From Sphagnum magellanicum (lineage: Eukaryota; Streptophyta; Sphagnopsida; Sphagnales; Sphagnaceae): a stretch of 64,000 nucleotides of DNA. Positions 23,346 to 34,593 of this stretch are shown here, piece by piece. The notes below the pieces were generated by a model. That model saw only the letters and a list, made by a program, of their open reading frames with translations, was not told where the DNA came from and did no database searches. The DNA lies in contig CM038926.1 of the NCBI GenBank assembly GCA_021904315.1, positions 374,501 through 438,500 on the forward strand. Direction: 5' to 3'. Both the position numbers and the translations under genes were made by a program. Each line of letters opens with the position of its first letter. Positions within the stretch are counted from its first letter, which is position 1.

Positions 23346-23456
23346 TTGGCCCCATTGGGCTCCCACTATGTCCCCACCATACTTCCATTATGGCCCCGTT
23401 AAACTCCCATTATGGCCCCACCAAACTTCCACTTTGGCCCCACTAGATTCCCACTC
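23346..23456. repeat. 22-23-bp tandem repeat, five units
   Basis: Units such as TATGGCCCCACCAAACTTCC repeat about every 22-23 bp. The minus ORF starting in this block (23119-23388) is a by-product. Confidence 0.75.
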
Positions 23457-23502
23457 AAAATTACCACTAAAAATGAACTTTGCATGCTTTGTTGACCATT
23501 AC

Positions 23503-24186
23503 TGACGCACTCCCAACTCCTCAAAGGACCCAAATGTGAGTCCAAGTAGAAGACAACGGAAGAGGGAGGAGTCAGGCCATGCTCCCTAGCTCACAACACT
23601 TTGAGGGGTAGAGGGGCGTGTTGGAGCTCCGAGATGGGACTAGGACGAGTTGACAAGCTTCACTCACTCACATGGGCCTACACACAACCCACACAAAGTG
23701 GTTAGTGCATACTTGGAGCACCTTTGGTGCTAGGACGAGCCATGGGCAACACAAACACATTAGACTCACCATGGCCCGGACTTGGGGGAAACCACCACCT
23801 TCCCCCTTATAGTATACTCTGTGGTTGGCCACAGAGCTTACATTTAAATGGCTTTTCTCTCTCGGGATTCCCGAATGGGAGTCTCGAAATTGCACCGGTT
23901 GGGACTCCCGCAAATTTGGAGCCCCATAACTTTGCGAGCAGACCTCGGATCGAAATGCGGTCTTAAGCAAAGTTGTAGCTCTTGTCGAGAGGTTTCCAAT
24001 GGTATGTCGCACACCCTCTGCAACCAAGTAAATCGGGTTGATTCCCGACTTTTTCTAGTCAAACTAGTAATTTCTTCTTGGCCCGCACCCTTGCGACCTC
24101 TTTGCCTTGACTCCCGGGCTTCTTCTTGGCCTGCAACCTTGTAACCCCTTTGCCTTGGTAGTGAGCCCAAGGCTAGGGTTGTGACA
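23503..24186 (-). mobile_element. LTR copy K, internally deleted
   Basis: A minus-strand unit with both family ends (TGACGCACTCCC and GGGTTGTGACA), but only 684 bp because roughly 270 bp is missing at about 24062, where TTTTTCTAGTC joins directly to the far end of the LTR. The deletion removes the central palindrome half and the following stretch. The flanks ATTAC and CGATA do not match, so the outer ends probably derive from different insertions or the site has been rearranged. Confidence 0.8.
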
Positions 24187-25263
24187 CGATAGCTAGGACT
24201 AGGTGGCAAATGGTCATGGTTATCCATTGAGACTTAATTCATCAAATCCACATGGATATCTATTGAAAAAGCCCAAGCTAGGATGCTTAGGCTTTGTCAT
24301 TTGGTTTGCCATGGCCATCTATTGTAATCAATTTCTACCATATGGTGTCTCTTTAATTGGGACATGGTCATGTGACCGACATAGTTATTTGCCTCTTAGA
24401 GGTTTTTGAGTTTTGAAGTTGAAAAGCCCAACCTAGGATGTTTAGGATCCCAAACTATTTGTTCAACCATGCATCGATTTGCTCCCTATAGGCAATCTAG
24501 ACCTATTGGTAGGAGTGGTAGTCCCCATCCCTAGCTATGTTATTGGCATTGGAAGCATTCCTATGGTTTCTTGCTTCGTCTTGTGCCTTACACCTATTGT
24601 CTCCCATCCATTAGCCTCAAACCTTACCATATAACCCACCATTAGAGGCGCCCCTAGAATGGCTCATGTTAACCCTATTGACATTTTGGACATTCCCGAC
24701 ATGCCTGGCACCATGCCTGATGCACCTGACATTTGAGCCACCAAGCAAAATAATTATCATGTTATTGCTGCAAACTTATAAGTTTGCTCTGATGGGTCTA
24801 TGCAATCCATCTTCCTTTTAAAGTTCATTAGACTTTTCTACGAACCAGACAAAAACATCTCTAATTTTAATAAGCTTACAAAGTCCCATTTCCCCTTCTG
24901 GATTCTAAGCAACATTATTTCAATGTTGGCTATATGATAGTTTTAATTTCCATTGACTCTACCAAAAATCAAATAGAAGATATGAACCTAGCAAGTGTTG
25001 TATTTCTTTATTCATTAACAAATTTTCAATTGTCACACAATGTAATTGTTTTTACATTTGTGATTTGGATCTTAAAAGTGTCAACCCCTGTTATTATTGC
25101 CATACATTCTTTGTAAACGCGACAAAAAATTTGACCCAATTGGGGGAATTTGAATAAACAAAACCAATCTTTGGATGTCATTTTTGCACAATATTGGATG
25201 TCTCCTCATTTCTGGGTGTCCAGTGCACCATCAATGTTTGAGTGTATTTATCTAATGTGAAAA
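24187..25263. other. No recognisable gene
   Basis: Fragments with weak coding character occur on both strands (for example 24203-24409), but none can be assigned. No LTR ends were seen. Confidence 0.35.
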
Positions 25264-25292
25264 GGGGGGGGGGGGGGGGGGGGGGGGGGGGG
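25264..25292 (+). repeat. G29 homopolymer
   Basis: An uninterrupted run of 29 G's in otherwise AT-rich DNA. It could adopt quadruplex structure; it could also be a length-inflated or artefactual run. Confidence 0.9.
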
Positions 25293-25474
25293 TAGAATCA
25301 TTTTGTAGACATAATGCACCGAATATTGAAATCAACATGTCTGTGGCCATTCATATTCAGATCTACGATAATTGAGCAATTGATAAGGCAAGCTTGTAAA
25401 GGTGGATCAATGTTTCCTTAGCTCTATCATTTAAGATTAATTATTTTTATTTTATTTTTTCAATTTGACAATGT

Positions 25475-25607
25475 CACTACTAGAAATTTTGTCTTTTGCA
25501 ACTTGTTTTATGCAACTAAAAAATGTCGCATGCAACTCCAAAATAGTTGCATGTGAGATTTTTTAGTTGCATAAAACAAGTTGCAAAAGACAAAATTTCT
25601 AGTAGTG
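25475..25607. mobile_element. Foldback CACTA-like MITE, copy 2
   Basis: A 133-bp copy with CACTACTAGAAATTTT and AAATTTCTAGTAGTG ends and exact TGT duplications (25472-25474 and 25608-25610). It lacks about 19 bp of the centre present in copy 1, so its two arms meet almost directly. The arms are more alike than in copy 1, consistent with a younger or differently collapsed copy. Confidence 0.88.
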
Positions 25608-25689
25608 TGTGAACTCATGCTAGTTTACTGGGATTGTCAAAATAATTTGGTGTTTTTTTCCTTTCCAACCAAAGCTTTGAACATTCGTA

Positions 25690-25863
25690 AATCTCACACA
25701 AGTGTAACTCCAAAAATGGAAATGCACTTGGGAGTCATTGGGCTCCATCCCTTGCATTCTCCCCCATTTGTGAGAGTGTGTTTCACACCTAAACACACTC
25801 TCTTGGCCTCATGGGCCTTTGTACTCCACATTTAATTGCAAATTCAATGTTAGGGTTGTGACA
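25690..25863 (-). mobile_element. LTR family fragment (copy L)
   Basis: The segment GCACTTGGGAGTCATT, CATCCCTTGCATT and CACACCTAAACACA matches the first part of copy G (29617-30567) read in reverse, and it ends with the family terminus TAGGGTTGTGACA. Only the first ~175 bp of the LTR is present. The break lies about 80 bp from MITE copy 2. Confidence 0.6.
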
Positions 25864-26499
25864 ACCATTGGAAAGGAATAGTGAATAATGTAAGATTTGA
25901 AAACAATTGGATGTCACTTTAAAGTGTTAGTAATTGAACTACAACTGGTAAATTTTATTCAATTCAATTAATTTTCTTCCCTCCCCCTATGGCCGACATT
26001 AATTATAGGCTTCATCAAAATTGAAAGTTTTCTTTTGAAAGTGTTGAACCTTACATTGTAATAGTTCAATCTAAGTTCCAATTTTCTTCTTTGGTGGACT
26101 TCATAGCCCCAATACCTCATAGTCGGCATTGAAAGAATTTCATTAATTGGTTGAAACATTTTTTTCGTGTGTTTTGTTGCTAGTAAAGCCCCAACACCTT
26201 ATAGTTGGCACCAACTATAGGGAGATTTGTCTACATCATAGGAGGATAAGTTTCATTAACATTTCATTGTAGGATATATCATTTAAAAAAAATATTTCAT
26301 AAGTTTTTTATGTCAATGGTTCACACCAACCGTTAGAACAAATGTTCACAAACATGCACCCAATGGTATTCATAAGTCCTTTTGTGTGTCTTTCAATTTA
26401 CACCTCTTAGTATCACCTCCTCCAATAATATTTTTAATTATTTCTTTTTTTTGACATTTTCATTTTCATACCTTGTTGGTTAGGGTTACATTTGAATTA
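25864..26499. repeat. CCCCTATGG-type palindromes, no gene
   Basis: It contains repeated variants of CCCCTATGGCCGACATTAAT and a near-perfect palindrome TTATAGTTGG-CACC-AACTATA (about 26194-26218). Related motifs recur at 46684 and 47172. Confidence 0.4.
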
Positions 26500-27111
26500 T
26501 TGCAATTGTATGACTCAAATCTCATTTCATGAACAAAAGATTAAAGTGCTCATATAGAAACTGCAGGATGAAAATAAGGAGTTGAAGGTTAGCACAACAC
26601 AAATGAAATCACATGCTACAAAACTATAAAAGTTGAAACAAAAGGTTGAAGTCTAGGTAACCATAGAGGCATTAAACAAGGATGAGGAGGCTAATGCATG
26701 GCCTAGCAGAAAATTTAAGAGGAGGAAATATAAAATGAGAAACCACAAAACCTCATAGAAAAAATAGCTCAAGAGAAGGAAATATAGATTAAAAAACCAC
26801 AAGACTTCATAAGGGGGGGCCAAGAAGAGAAAAAACCATAGATAATTCAAGAATAAGAATAGGTGGAAACTATTCCAACAACAGAAAAAAAGGTATCCAA
26901 GATACATCCCATGGAAATAGAACCAAAAATTAAGTTCGTGGAAAAGGAGGTTCGAATTGTAGAACCACATGTGGGTACATAACCACTAGTTGCTAAACAA
27001 GTTGAGATTACAAAGATTATAGTGGAGGAGACATATGCTTAGAAGGTTGCAAAATACTTTCATTTCATTTTCTTTCATTTTCCAAGGATTTCGAAGACGA
27101 AATCCAAAGTA
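26500..27111 (+). pseudogene. Gypsy-type 3' ORF tail relic
   Basis: A Lys/Glu/Gln-rich coding stretch, broken by TAG/TAA codons where Gln or other residues are expected, runs to the end of the internal region of a retroelement. It is followed by a purine tract and an LTR-like start. Composition and position resemble the downstream ORF region at 52408-55830. The minus ORF 26653-26970 is its antisense shadow. Confidence 0.4.
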
Positions 27112-27123
27112 TAGGGGGGGTAA
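27112..27123 (+). promoter_or_regulatory. Candidate polypurine tract
   Basis: ATAGGGGGGGTAA immediately precedes TGTTAAAGGGG, the expected layout of a plus-strand primer next to a 3' LTR. Confidence 0.4.
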
Positions 27124-28646
27124 TGTTAAAGGGGTAAAATGATTACATGGTTTTAAATGAACAAGGCAGTTAGGATAAGGACTAATCATGGAGCATTGTA
27201 GATTTGAATTTTGAATTCTTGTTGATTTTAAATCATGATGATGTGACTTGGGATTGCCTAAAGGGGGAAGATTTGGGCAAAAGGAACTCATTTTGAGACA
27301 CATAATTTTGGGGAGTAAAAATAATTTTAGGTATTTGTGAAGGATTCTTGCACACCTTTCAACTCAAAGACATGCAAGTACTCACAACCTTCATTCAAAA
27401 TGGAACTAATACATAGCTGTGTTTTGACGAATAAAAATGTGGTTCAATGGAATGTAAATAATCATACAAAAAAACCATTGCATTTTGTCCTTTTAGTAAG
27501 TATCAAAACATGTTTAGAAGAATCAACACTTATCATGACAAGTATGAAGAAGTAGTGTTGGTGTCATTGGCATTCACATTTTGGTAGTTTAACCCCCCTT
27601 CGTTCACTTTATCATAATGTCTTCAAACAAACTTTAATTCTAATATGCATAACAATGTTGAAAAGCTAATTTCAAAGGCAACATTGGCACAAAATTTCAT
27701 GTGTTTTTTTTTGCAGTTTGGAAATATGCCTTAAAACCCGAGAGCTATTTTTACAATGTTGGGAAAAAACAACCTTAGAACCCTTGCTACTTCTAATAAA
27801 TGTAGCTCCCTTATAGAAGCTTGGATGATGTTGAAACTTGGAAAAAAATCTTTTCCAACTTGTATTTTAAGATTGTTTGAAGTTTGACACAAATCCAATG
27901 ATGGATTTGGGAAAAATATATATTTTTTAATAAAAATCCAGAAACTTGTCCATTAATAATATTCCATAAAACTCGAACTCCTTCTACTTTCTACACCTAA
28001 TATTCTTTCATGCTCTTTTTGCTTGCACGTATCATTGTGTTCATGAACAACACACATTTACACAAACTCAACTAGCTCCTCCTTCTCACACATTCCTCTT
28101 ACAACACATATAACATTTCACACACCAAATAAGCAAAAGAGTCTCAAGCTCCAAAAAGCCTTTCACTTGACCTTCCCTCAAGTTGATTTCCCTTGGTTAA
28201 TGAAAACTTGTGAAAATCCTTCCTTCCAATCAAAGGCCTTTTTTCCCTTAATGAACCAATGGGATTTGATGATGAATCCACCCTTCAATGATGTTTAGGA
28301 TGAAAATCCTTGTACCCAATGGAACACTAAAAAGGGTTCCATCCACCAATAAAATTAGGACAATAATCTTCATGACCAATGAATTTGGAAGATTCATCCT
28401 TCCTTTATTTTGGATATTTTGATGGGATACCTTGAGTTTGATTATTACCAATCCCATCCATTTGACTTATCATCCTAATTTTCATCTTAATTCTTTTAGA
28501 GTAATTAACCTTTATGAAAATTACCAATAGTAAGAAGTAACATCCTTTGGTTCTTCTTTCACCAAGTCAACTCAAAAGCATTAATAACCTTCCTCCTAGC
28601 CTATGTACTATTTACTTTTTTAGTACATACTAGTCACTCATTAACA
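27124..28646 (+). mobile_element. Candidate gypsy 3' LTR (end uncertain)
   Basis: It begins TGTTAAAGGGG after the purine tract. A possible end is CTCATTAACA at 28646, which would give inverted TGTTAA/TTAACA ends and an LTR of about 1.5 kb. No second LTR is present to confirm it. The region is AT-rich and has no gene that I recognise. Confidence 0.3.
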
Positions 28647-29616
28647 TTTACTAATTATTTGTGTAATACATAGTAAATTGTATTAGTTACTTATGAATAA
28701 ATCTTCCTCTATAAGAATTCTTATGTACTATTTGGATTCACTGTTAAAACTAGGGCTTAATGAATCTATTGGAACTAAAGCATCAAGATTTTTTCATAGT
28801 TTCGTTGTCGTAACCTACACTATCGCAATTATGCCTACTTTAAATTCCCAGATAAAAACATCATCCTTCTTTTGAATGCAAGTCCAAGAATACTAATTTG
28901 TTTTCTATTGATGCAGGTAAGGATCAAACCATGACGAAGGATGTCACTACATCTTCATCTCTTCTGATCGCACTAGTATAAGATGAAGAACTTGAAAAAG
29001 CACCAATTGACATGAATGTTTCCCAACAACCGCACAAAGAAGAATTAATCGAAAAGGTGGTGCGCATTTGAGTGGCTTAATTAATGTGGTATTGTCGTGT
29101 GTCATTTAATGTTCATGCTCTTACCATCTACCTAAAATTTAATTCCTACCTTAAGAACTAGGCTTGAAATATTTGATGAGTGTTGATGCAAAGATGACAA
29201 CGTTTGTATTTTTTGTAGGACCTAGGTCCCTAGTGATGGACATTATTGTTGGCTCAAAGGTCCAATAAACCCATTGCCAATGGAATAAGGAGTTGAATAC
29301 CTTGTTCAGACCATTTGCCGACTGATCGAATTTCTATGGCTATGAAGATTTGCTAGGCTTTGGTTTAGGCTATAAAAGTTTTGTTGTCCTATCCTTCATA
29401 GGATTTATTAGTACATACATAATTTTCCTACATACCCATCAATAAAGTATCGTGTTTATTTACGAAACACCATTGTACTTCCAACCTTCACTTAATCAAC
29501 TTGATTTTTTATATTCAACTATATTCATAAGATTGGTTTTATGGATGTTTCCTTTGTAAATGGTCAAATCCAAAACTAGGCCTATAACTTATATAATACT
29601 ACAAATATTTTTAATG
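28647..29616. other. No recognisable gene
   Basis: A few short open stretches (for example around 28920-29070, with acidic sequence, and around 29300-29400, NFYGYEDLLGFGLGYK) hint at decayed coding DNA, but no family can be named. Confidence 0.3.
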
Positions 29617-30567
29617 TGTTGCAACCCAGGAAGCAAGGCTTTAAGGCAGAGCGAATCCAGAAACTATAGCAAATCAAACATAAAAGGATAAGGCCACATT
29701 GCGTTCACGACTAAGTGTGAAGTGCAAAGGCCCATGAGGCCAAAAATATGTTTAGGTGTAAAACAGACTCTCATAAATGAGTGATAATGCAAGGGATGAA
29801 GCTTAATGATTCCCAAGTGCACTCCCACTTTGGGAGTTGCAAATGTTCAGAGCCTTGGTTGAAAAGACAAACAAGCACCAAATTGGGCCCCCATGACACC
29901 ATCAAAAATTTCTTGAAATGTAGATGTTTAAAATGCCCTCACATTGTTCATTTAGACCTAATTTGCATGAGTTATGATCGAAAGAAGGGGCGGAAGTCAA
30001 ATTGGGAATTTGACTCCTAACCACAAATCCCTTGAAAGTAGGGGGCCAAATGAAGTCTGATTGGGGCGTGTTATATATAGTTAAAAAGATCTTTTTGAAG
30101 GTTATAAGATATTACCCTTGCATTCTCAACACAAACTTGATTTGAAAAATATATGACTGTCCAAAATTTTGGGACAACAAAAGTCCCAATTTTGGGAGTC
30201 ATGGGGAAAAACGACATTTGGATGTAGTCCCCATAGAGAGGCATAGAGTATACTATAGGGGAGGGGAGTGGTGCCTCTTCTCAAAGGTTTTGGGCCATGT
30301 AAAAATTGTGCTTGAGGTTGTCCCTACTAAATCCGCCACACCATTTTCATTCAATTTGCATTAACCACCCTATTTTCTTGGTTGTGTAGGTTGACTTCAT
30401 CTTGAACTCTCACTTGTGAGTTCATCCTAGTCCCATCCTAGAATTCCAACACACTTTCCTACCCTAGAAGTGTTACAAATGAGGGAACGTGACCCAATTA
30501 TCTTCTTCTCCATTGTTTTATTCTCGGACCCACCTTTGGGTCTCTTGAGGAGTTTGGGGGCACATCA
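29617..30567 (+). mobile_element. Diverged LTR (copy G), no matching target site
   Basis: A 951-bp plus copy from TGTTGCAACCC to GGGCACATCA, the most diverged member. The left flank is TAATG and the right flank CCTAT, which do not match. The right flank is truncated gypsy protease sequence of the opposite strand. The ORF at 29781-30020 is a shadow. Confidence 0.75.
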
Positions 30568-33111
30568 CCTATGATGATCAAGTTCTTCCCCAATCATGAA
30601 TCACCTTGGCATTCCTTAACCAAAGTTGACCAAGTAACATGGAATAATTGCCATCTAACACATTGTTCCATGTAATGGTGAACGTTGCAATGTGTGGAAT
30701 TCCATGTATATGTACTTTTAAGTTGCAAATGGTTCTTTTCGGCTTTGTCAAATTCTGATTCGCCATTCAGAGCATATAAGGAATGGGTTTAGGGGAAGGT
30801 AACCCTAACCATTTCCTCTGATCCTCTATGATAAATTGGCATTAGAACCTTCGTCTAATAACACATTATCCACCGAATTTTTCCCTACATGTACTTAGAT
30901 AACTACCATGTGAAGGTTGATGGCAACTAAAGCCATTGTTAAAATCAATGGTACAAAGGGGATTTCGATTTTTGTTCCGAAAAGATTTTAGAAAAAAAAA
31001 GTTATTTTAAGTCTAATGTAAGCTTAAAGAGTTACCTGAGGGTTAACGTATGTTTATTTTTGAGTAACTGATCTCCAATAACTTATTGAATTGGAACTGA
31101 TTCTTTTGCAGCTCTTCATGCATTAGTTTTAATTTTTGAATTGGGATTGGCATGTATGGCATATTTTGGCTCTTGGCATTTGTTCGTTTATGGGCAATCA
31201 TTTAATGGTTTCTAATGTTGGAAGTGGCAATGGTGGTTCCTCTTTCTGTAGTTGTTCGATAACATCTTTAAATGATTTCTAAAGTTATTCTTCCTTTTGT
31301 TGGTTTGTAACAATCTTGTTTTGCTTAGTCTCCTTTTCCTTAAAGGCGTCAACTTTAGAGACTTGATTTTTAATAGTTACAACTAACACCATGTTAACTG
31401 CTACATTCTCCTTTTTCGGTTCAAAGTTTGCCTTCTTGTTTTTGAGCATTTCCAAGGCTGCTTACCAATGCGGGTAGTCGAAAATCTTATGATCCGGACC
31501 ACCACAAATGAAACAAGAGTACTGAATGGTAGTATTATTGATTTTGTTATTTTGGTTTCCTTTACATGGAATTCTAATTATTTTCAATTGAATAAAAACT
31601 TCATCCACATGTACTTCCTTTTTCTCCTTGAATCAATTGTTCGAATTTTCTGGGCTTTAATGGTAGTGTTTTTTGGTATGACTTGATTTTAATTGCATAC
31701 TAACTCACTCTTCCTTGAATCTACAATTTTATCCGGCTTTGGTGGAGGTTCCAATAATTTCTTGTACTCCTTAGCATCACCCATGCTCTCTTCACATATC
31801 ACCACAACTTCTTTGTGGAGAAACAAAATATTTGTTTTATGGGTATTAACCTGGCGCAAAAGAATGTCATAAGCAAATTGTCATCTACTTTATGATTCAA
31901 GCAATTTGTGAGTTTCAATATACATTCATAGCATACTTCCACTTTTTTGTCTAATGTTTGTTTGATGATTTTCAAAACCATACACACTTATTCGTCTATT
32001 TGGACCTTTCAATACTATCTGCAGAAAAATGTGCATCCAAGGTGATATTACATGAAATTCTCCCCCCATTCTGAAATTGCATCCTTCAAAGTGAAGCAAA
32101 ATAGGTTAACTATGTCTAGATCATTTCTCTCTCCATTAGCTTGGATGGCCTTTTGAAACACTCAAACATGGGCATCAAGGTCAGTCCTTGGCATTATAAA
32201 TAGGGTAAGGAAGTGATTCTTGGTTGGTAGGTGCCACTGGAAGTAGATTAGGTGCCATTGGGTACCATGTCATCAACAATGTGCCCATCCAAGGTCCCCT
32301 TGTGGGTGTGGTCATGGCTAAAGTCGATCATCTTGGAGGTTCTCTTCCACCCTCCACTGATTCAACACCCACTTTCGCTCTTTTCGAATTAAAAGCTTTT
32401 CACGATACTTGCTCATGTGCCTTGGTTGAATGATTGGGTCCTTTGGGTTATCCTTTGCTTGAAGGTTTGGAAGATCCTTCACCTACATTTGGTGGGCCTC
32501 CACCATTAGCCTCAACCATGGTCATTACGAGCGTAGCCACATTATATCTTGGCATCATACCTAGCCAACCCCATCCTAGTGTTGCAACTGGTCTCCCCCT
32601 TGATAGGGTTGTCCCATCATGGGCCAGTAAAGCTGGATGGAAGCCGATGCCGAAAAGAAGCCATAGCCCTCTAGGGAAGGAAAATAATTTCCCGTGGGAT
32701 TCAAAAATCTTGGAAATTTACCCCTATTTCCACCAATATCCAAGTGTGAACCGGAAATTCTTGGTATAATAGTTATGGGGGGTTTCCTAGAGGACGTGAA
32801 ATTGGCAATCCTAGCTAAACTTCAACTTAATTAGATCTATAGTGATAGTTGGTTAATAAATGCTTCAACCCATGATAGATTGAACACACACAAAGGGAAA
32901 CTTCCACATTGAAAACAGAAGTTATTGGATTCATTGGGTGAAATTCATCTAATGAAATTCATCCTCGCTCACGAAACTCATTCTCAATGAATGATTGCTA
33001 CGGTTATGTCCAAGGTATCTCTCTCCTAAAAGTGCCTTAGCTCCTCCAAATGCTCTCAGGTTTGATTCAAATTAATCTTCGAAGTGGTTGAACTAGGTAG
33101 CACTCCTTCAT
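30568..33111 (-). pseudogene. Gypsy gag-protease relic (minus)
   Basis: Reading leftward: a Gly/Pro-rich N-terminal gag region (32770-32220, antisense of the plus ORFs there), then the capsid-type segment with PDAHV and ISEWGENFM (about 32200-31990). Next come a helical stretch (31799-31987), a zinc knuckle CFICGGPDHKIFDYP (about 31464-31520, last Cys now Tyr), and an aspartic protease with LLDEGSNANL (DEGS codons 30844-30855, where the lineage normally has DGGS) and SMLLGQLWLRNAKVIHDWG (30578-30766). The relic stops at the LTR copy G boundary in the protease. The same lineage occurs at 36853-40897. Many in-frame stops make it non-functional. Confidence 0.75.
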
Positions 33112-34029
33112 TGACACACTCTGAAGCTTCTTGATAGACTCATATGTGAGTCTAATGTGAAAACAATGGAAGGATAAGGAGTTGGGGCATGCTCCTTAGC
33201 TCGCAACACTTCAGGGGTAGAGGGGCGTATTAGAGCTTTGGGATGGGGACTAGGATGAAGGATAAGTAGGTTAATTATTCACACAGACTTGCACAAACCA
33301 AACAACAAGTTGGTTAATGCATAGTTGGAGCACTTTTGGTGCACGAATGAGCCACATGTAAACATGGACTCACAAGCTCACCATGGCCCGAACTTAGGGG
33401 AAGCCACCACCTTATGATATTATTTATGCCCAGTCACGGGGCCAGCACCCAAATTTCATTTTGTCCTAGGACTCCCAAGTTGGGAGTCCCAAAATTCATG
33501 AAATTGAGACTCTTGCAACTTTGGAGGCCCATAACTTTGTGTGCAAATCTCTGATTGAAGTGAAATGTAAAGCCAAGTTGTAGCCATGGTCAAGAGCTTT
33601 CTAACGATATGTGGCACACCACCTACACGTGACCTACATGCAAATAAATCAAGGTGATTCTTAACTTTTAGTGGTCGGGAGTCAAATTGGCAATTTGACT
33701 CTCGACCCTTCTGTTGGCCATAACTTGTGTTTTAAGTACCAAAATGGATCATGCAAACCCATTCTGTACATCTAAGTCCCAAGATATTTGTAATGGTATA
33801 AGGTAATCTTCAATCCAATGAGTTTTGACCCCTACAACTACCTTTTAAAATTCGAGAGTTGTAATTTGAGGCGTCCCAAAGTGGGAGCCCACTTGGGAGG
33901 GTGTGGGTTCATTTCCTCTCACTCTCCTACACTCTTGAGAGCATGAAATGTGACTTTCGGGCTTTAGTCTAGGCCCGCATCTTTGCAAGCCTTTGCTTTA
34001 GTTGCAAGCCCAAAACTAGGGTTGCGATA
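33112..34029 (-). mobile_element. Solo LTR, long subfamily (copy H)
   Basis: A 918-bp minus copy (TGACACACTC ... GGGTTGCGATA) with exact TTCAT duplications (33107-33111 and 34030-34034). It is nested in the 5' leader of the minus-strand gypsy relic. Its central palindrome has AAATTG and CAATTT in place of AAACTG and CAGTTT, a paired change. Confidence 0.88.
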
Positions 34030-34573
34030 TTCATGGTACCAAAAAGTTGGATTTTCGATAGGTTCCCACATGGGTTCCCAAGAGACTATTTGTTGTAACA
34101 TAATGAGCATTAGTCTCAGGAGAGGTTCTCCCATCAATTTTGATAGTTGAACTAGTATAATGTCTAATTTTATTTTTTCAGTTGTTATTTCCAATGTTAC
34201 GTTACTATGAAATGTAACGACAATTTTGTTGTCCATTTTTAATAGATCCAGTTTAAAAATTGGTTGCCCATTTCTTACACTTTCTTATAAGACTTCATCC
34301 AACTTCTTTTGCATACCTTTCCTCATAGTAGTTTACATAATACACCCAAACAAAATATGGTAAATAGTTTATTATTATTATTATTTTATGTTATTGTGTT
34401 AAAACAAAAACATTTAATGGAAAGCAAATAGAAAAAATATTAAATAAAAATTAGAAAGCTATAATCCTCATGATATCAGACTAAAAAGATTAATTTTGAA
34501 TAAAATCAAATAGTTTTATCCCTATGCCAAACTTTAAAGTCACAAAACCAAGTATTTTGGTTCTGTATCCGCG
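34030..34573 (-). other. Probable gypsy leader
   Basis: AT-rich sequence lying between the gag relic and a primer-binding-like site, so it is probably the untranslated leader of the minus-strand gypsy element. The minus ORF 33964-34236 spans the LTR boundary and is not supported. Confidence 0.35.
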
Positions 34574-34593
34574 ATATCGATATGGTCGCCAAA
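34574..34593 (-). promoter_or_regulatory. Candidate primer-binding site
   Basis: On the minus strand CCTTAACA is followed directly by TTTGGCGACCATATC. A TTAACA LTR end followed by TTTGGCGAC-type sequence is the expected junction of 5' LTR and primer-binding site. Its orientation agrees with the gag-protease relic at 30568-33111. Confidence 0.4.

Noticed and set aside
23668..24227. Overlapping ORFs on both strands
   Set aside because: All are inside LTR copy K; reading through the internal deletion creates artificial frames.
26653..26970. Hydrophobic Phe/Leu-rich minus ORF as a membrane protein
   Set aside because: It is the complement of Lys/Glu-rich coding sequence on the plus strand, which automatically gives Phe/Leu-rich antisense.
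32224..32769. Plus-strand Pro/Gly-rich ORFs as a gene
   Set aside because: They are antisense to the N-terminal gag region of the minus-strand gypsy relic, whose downstream motifs fix the coding strand.
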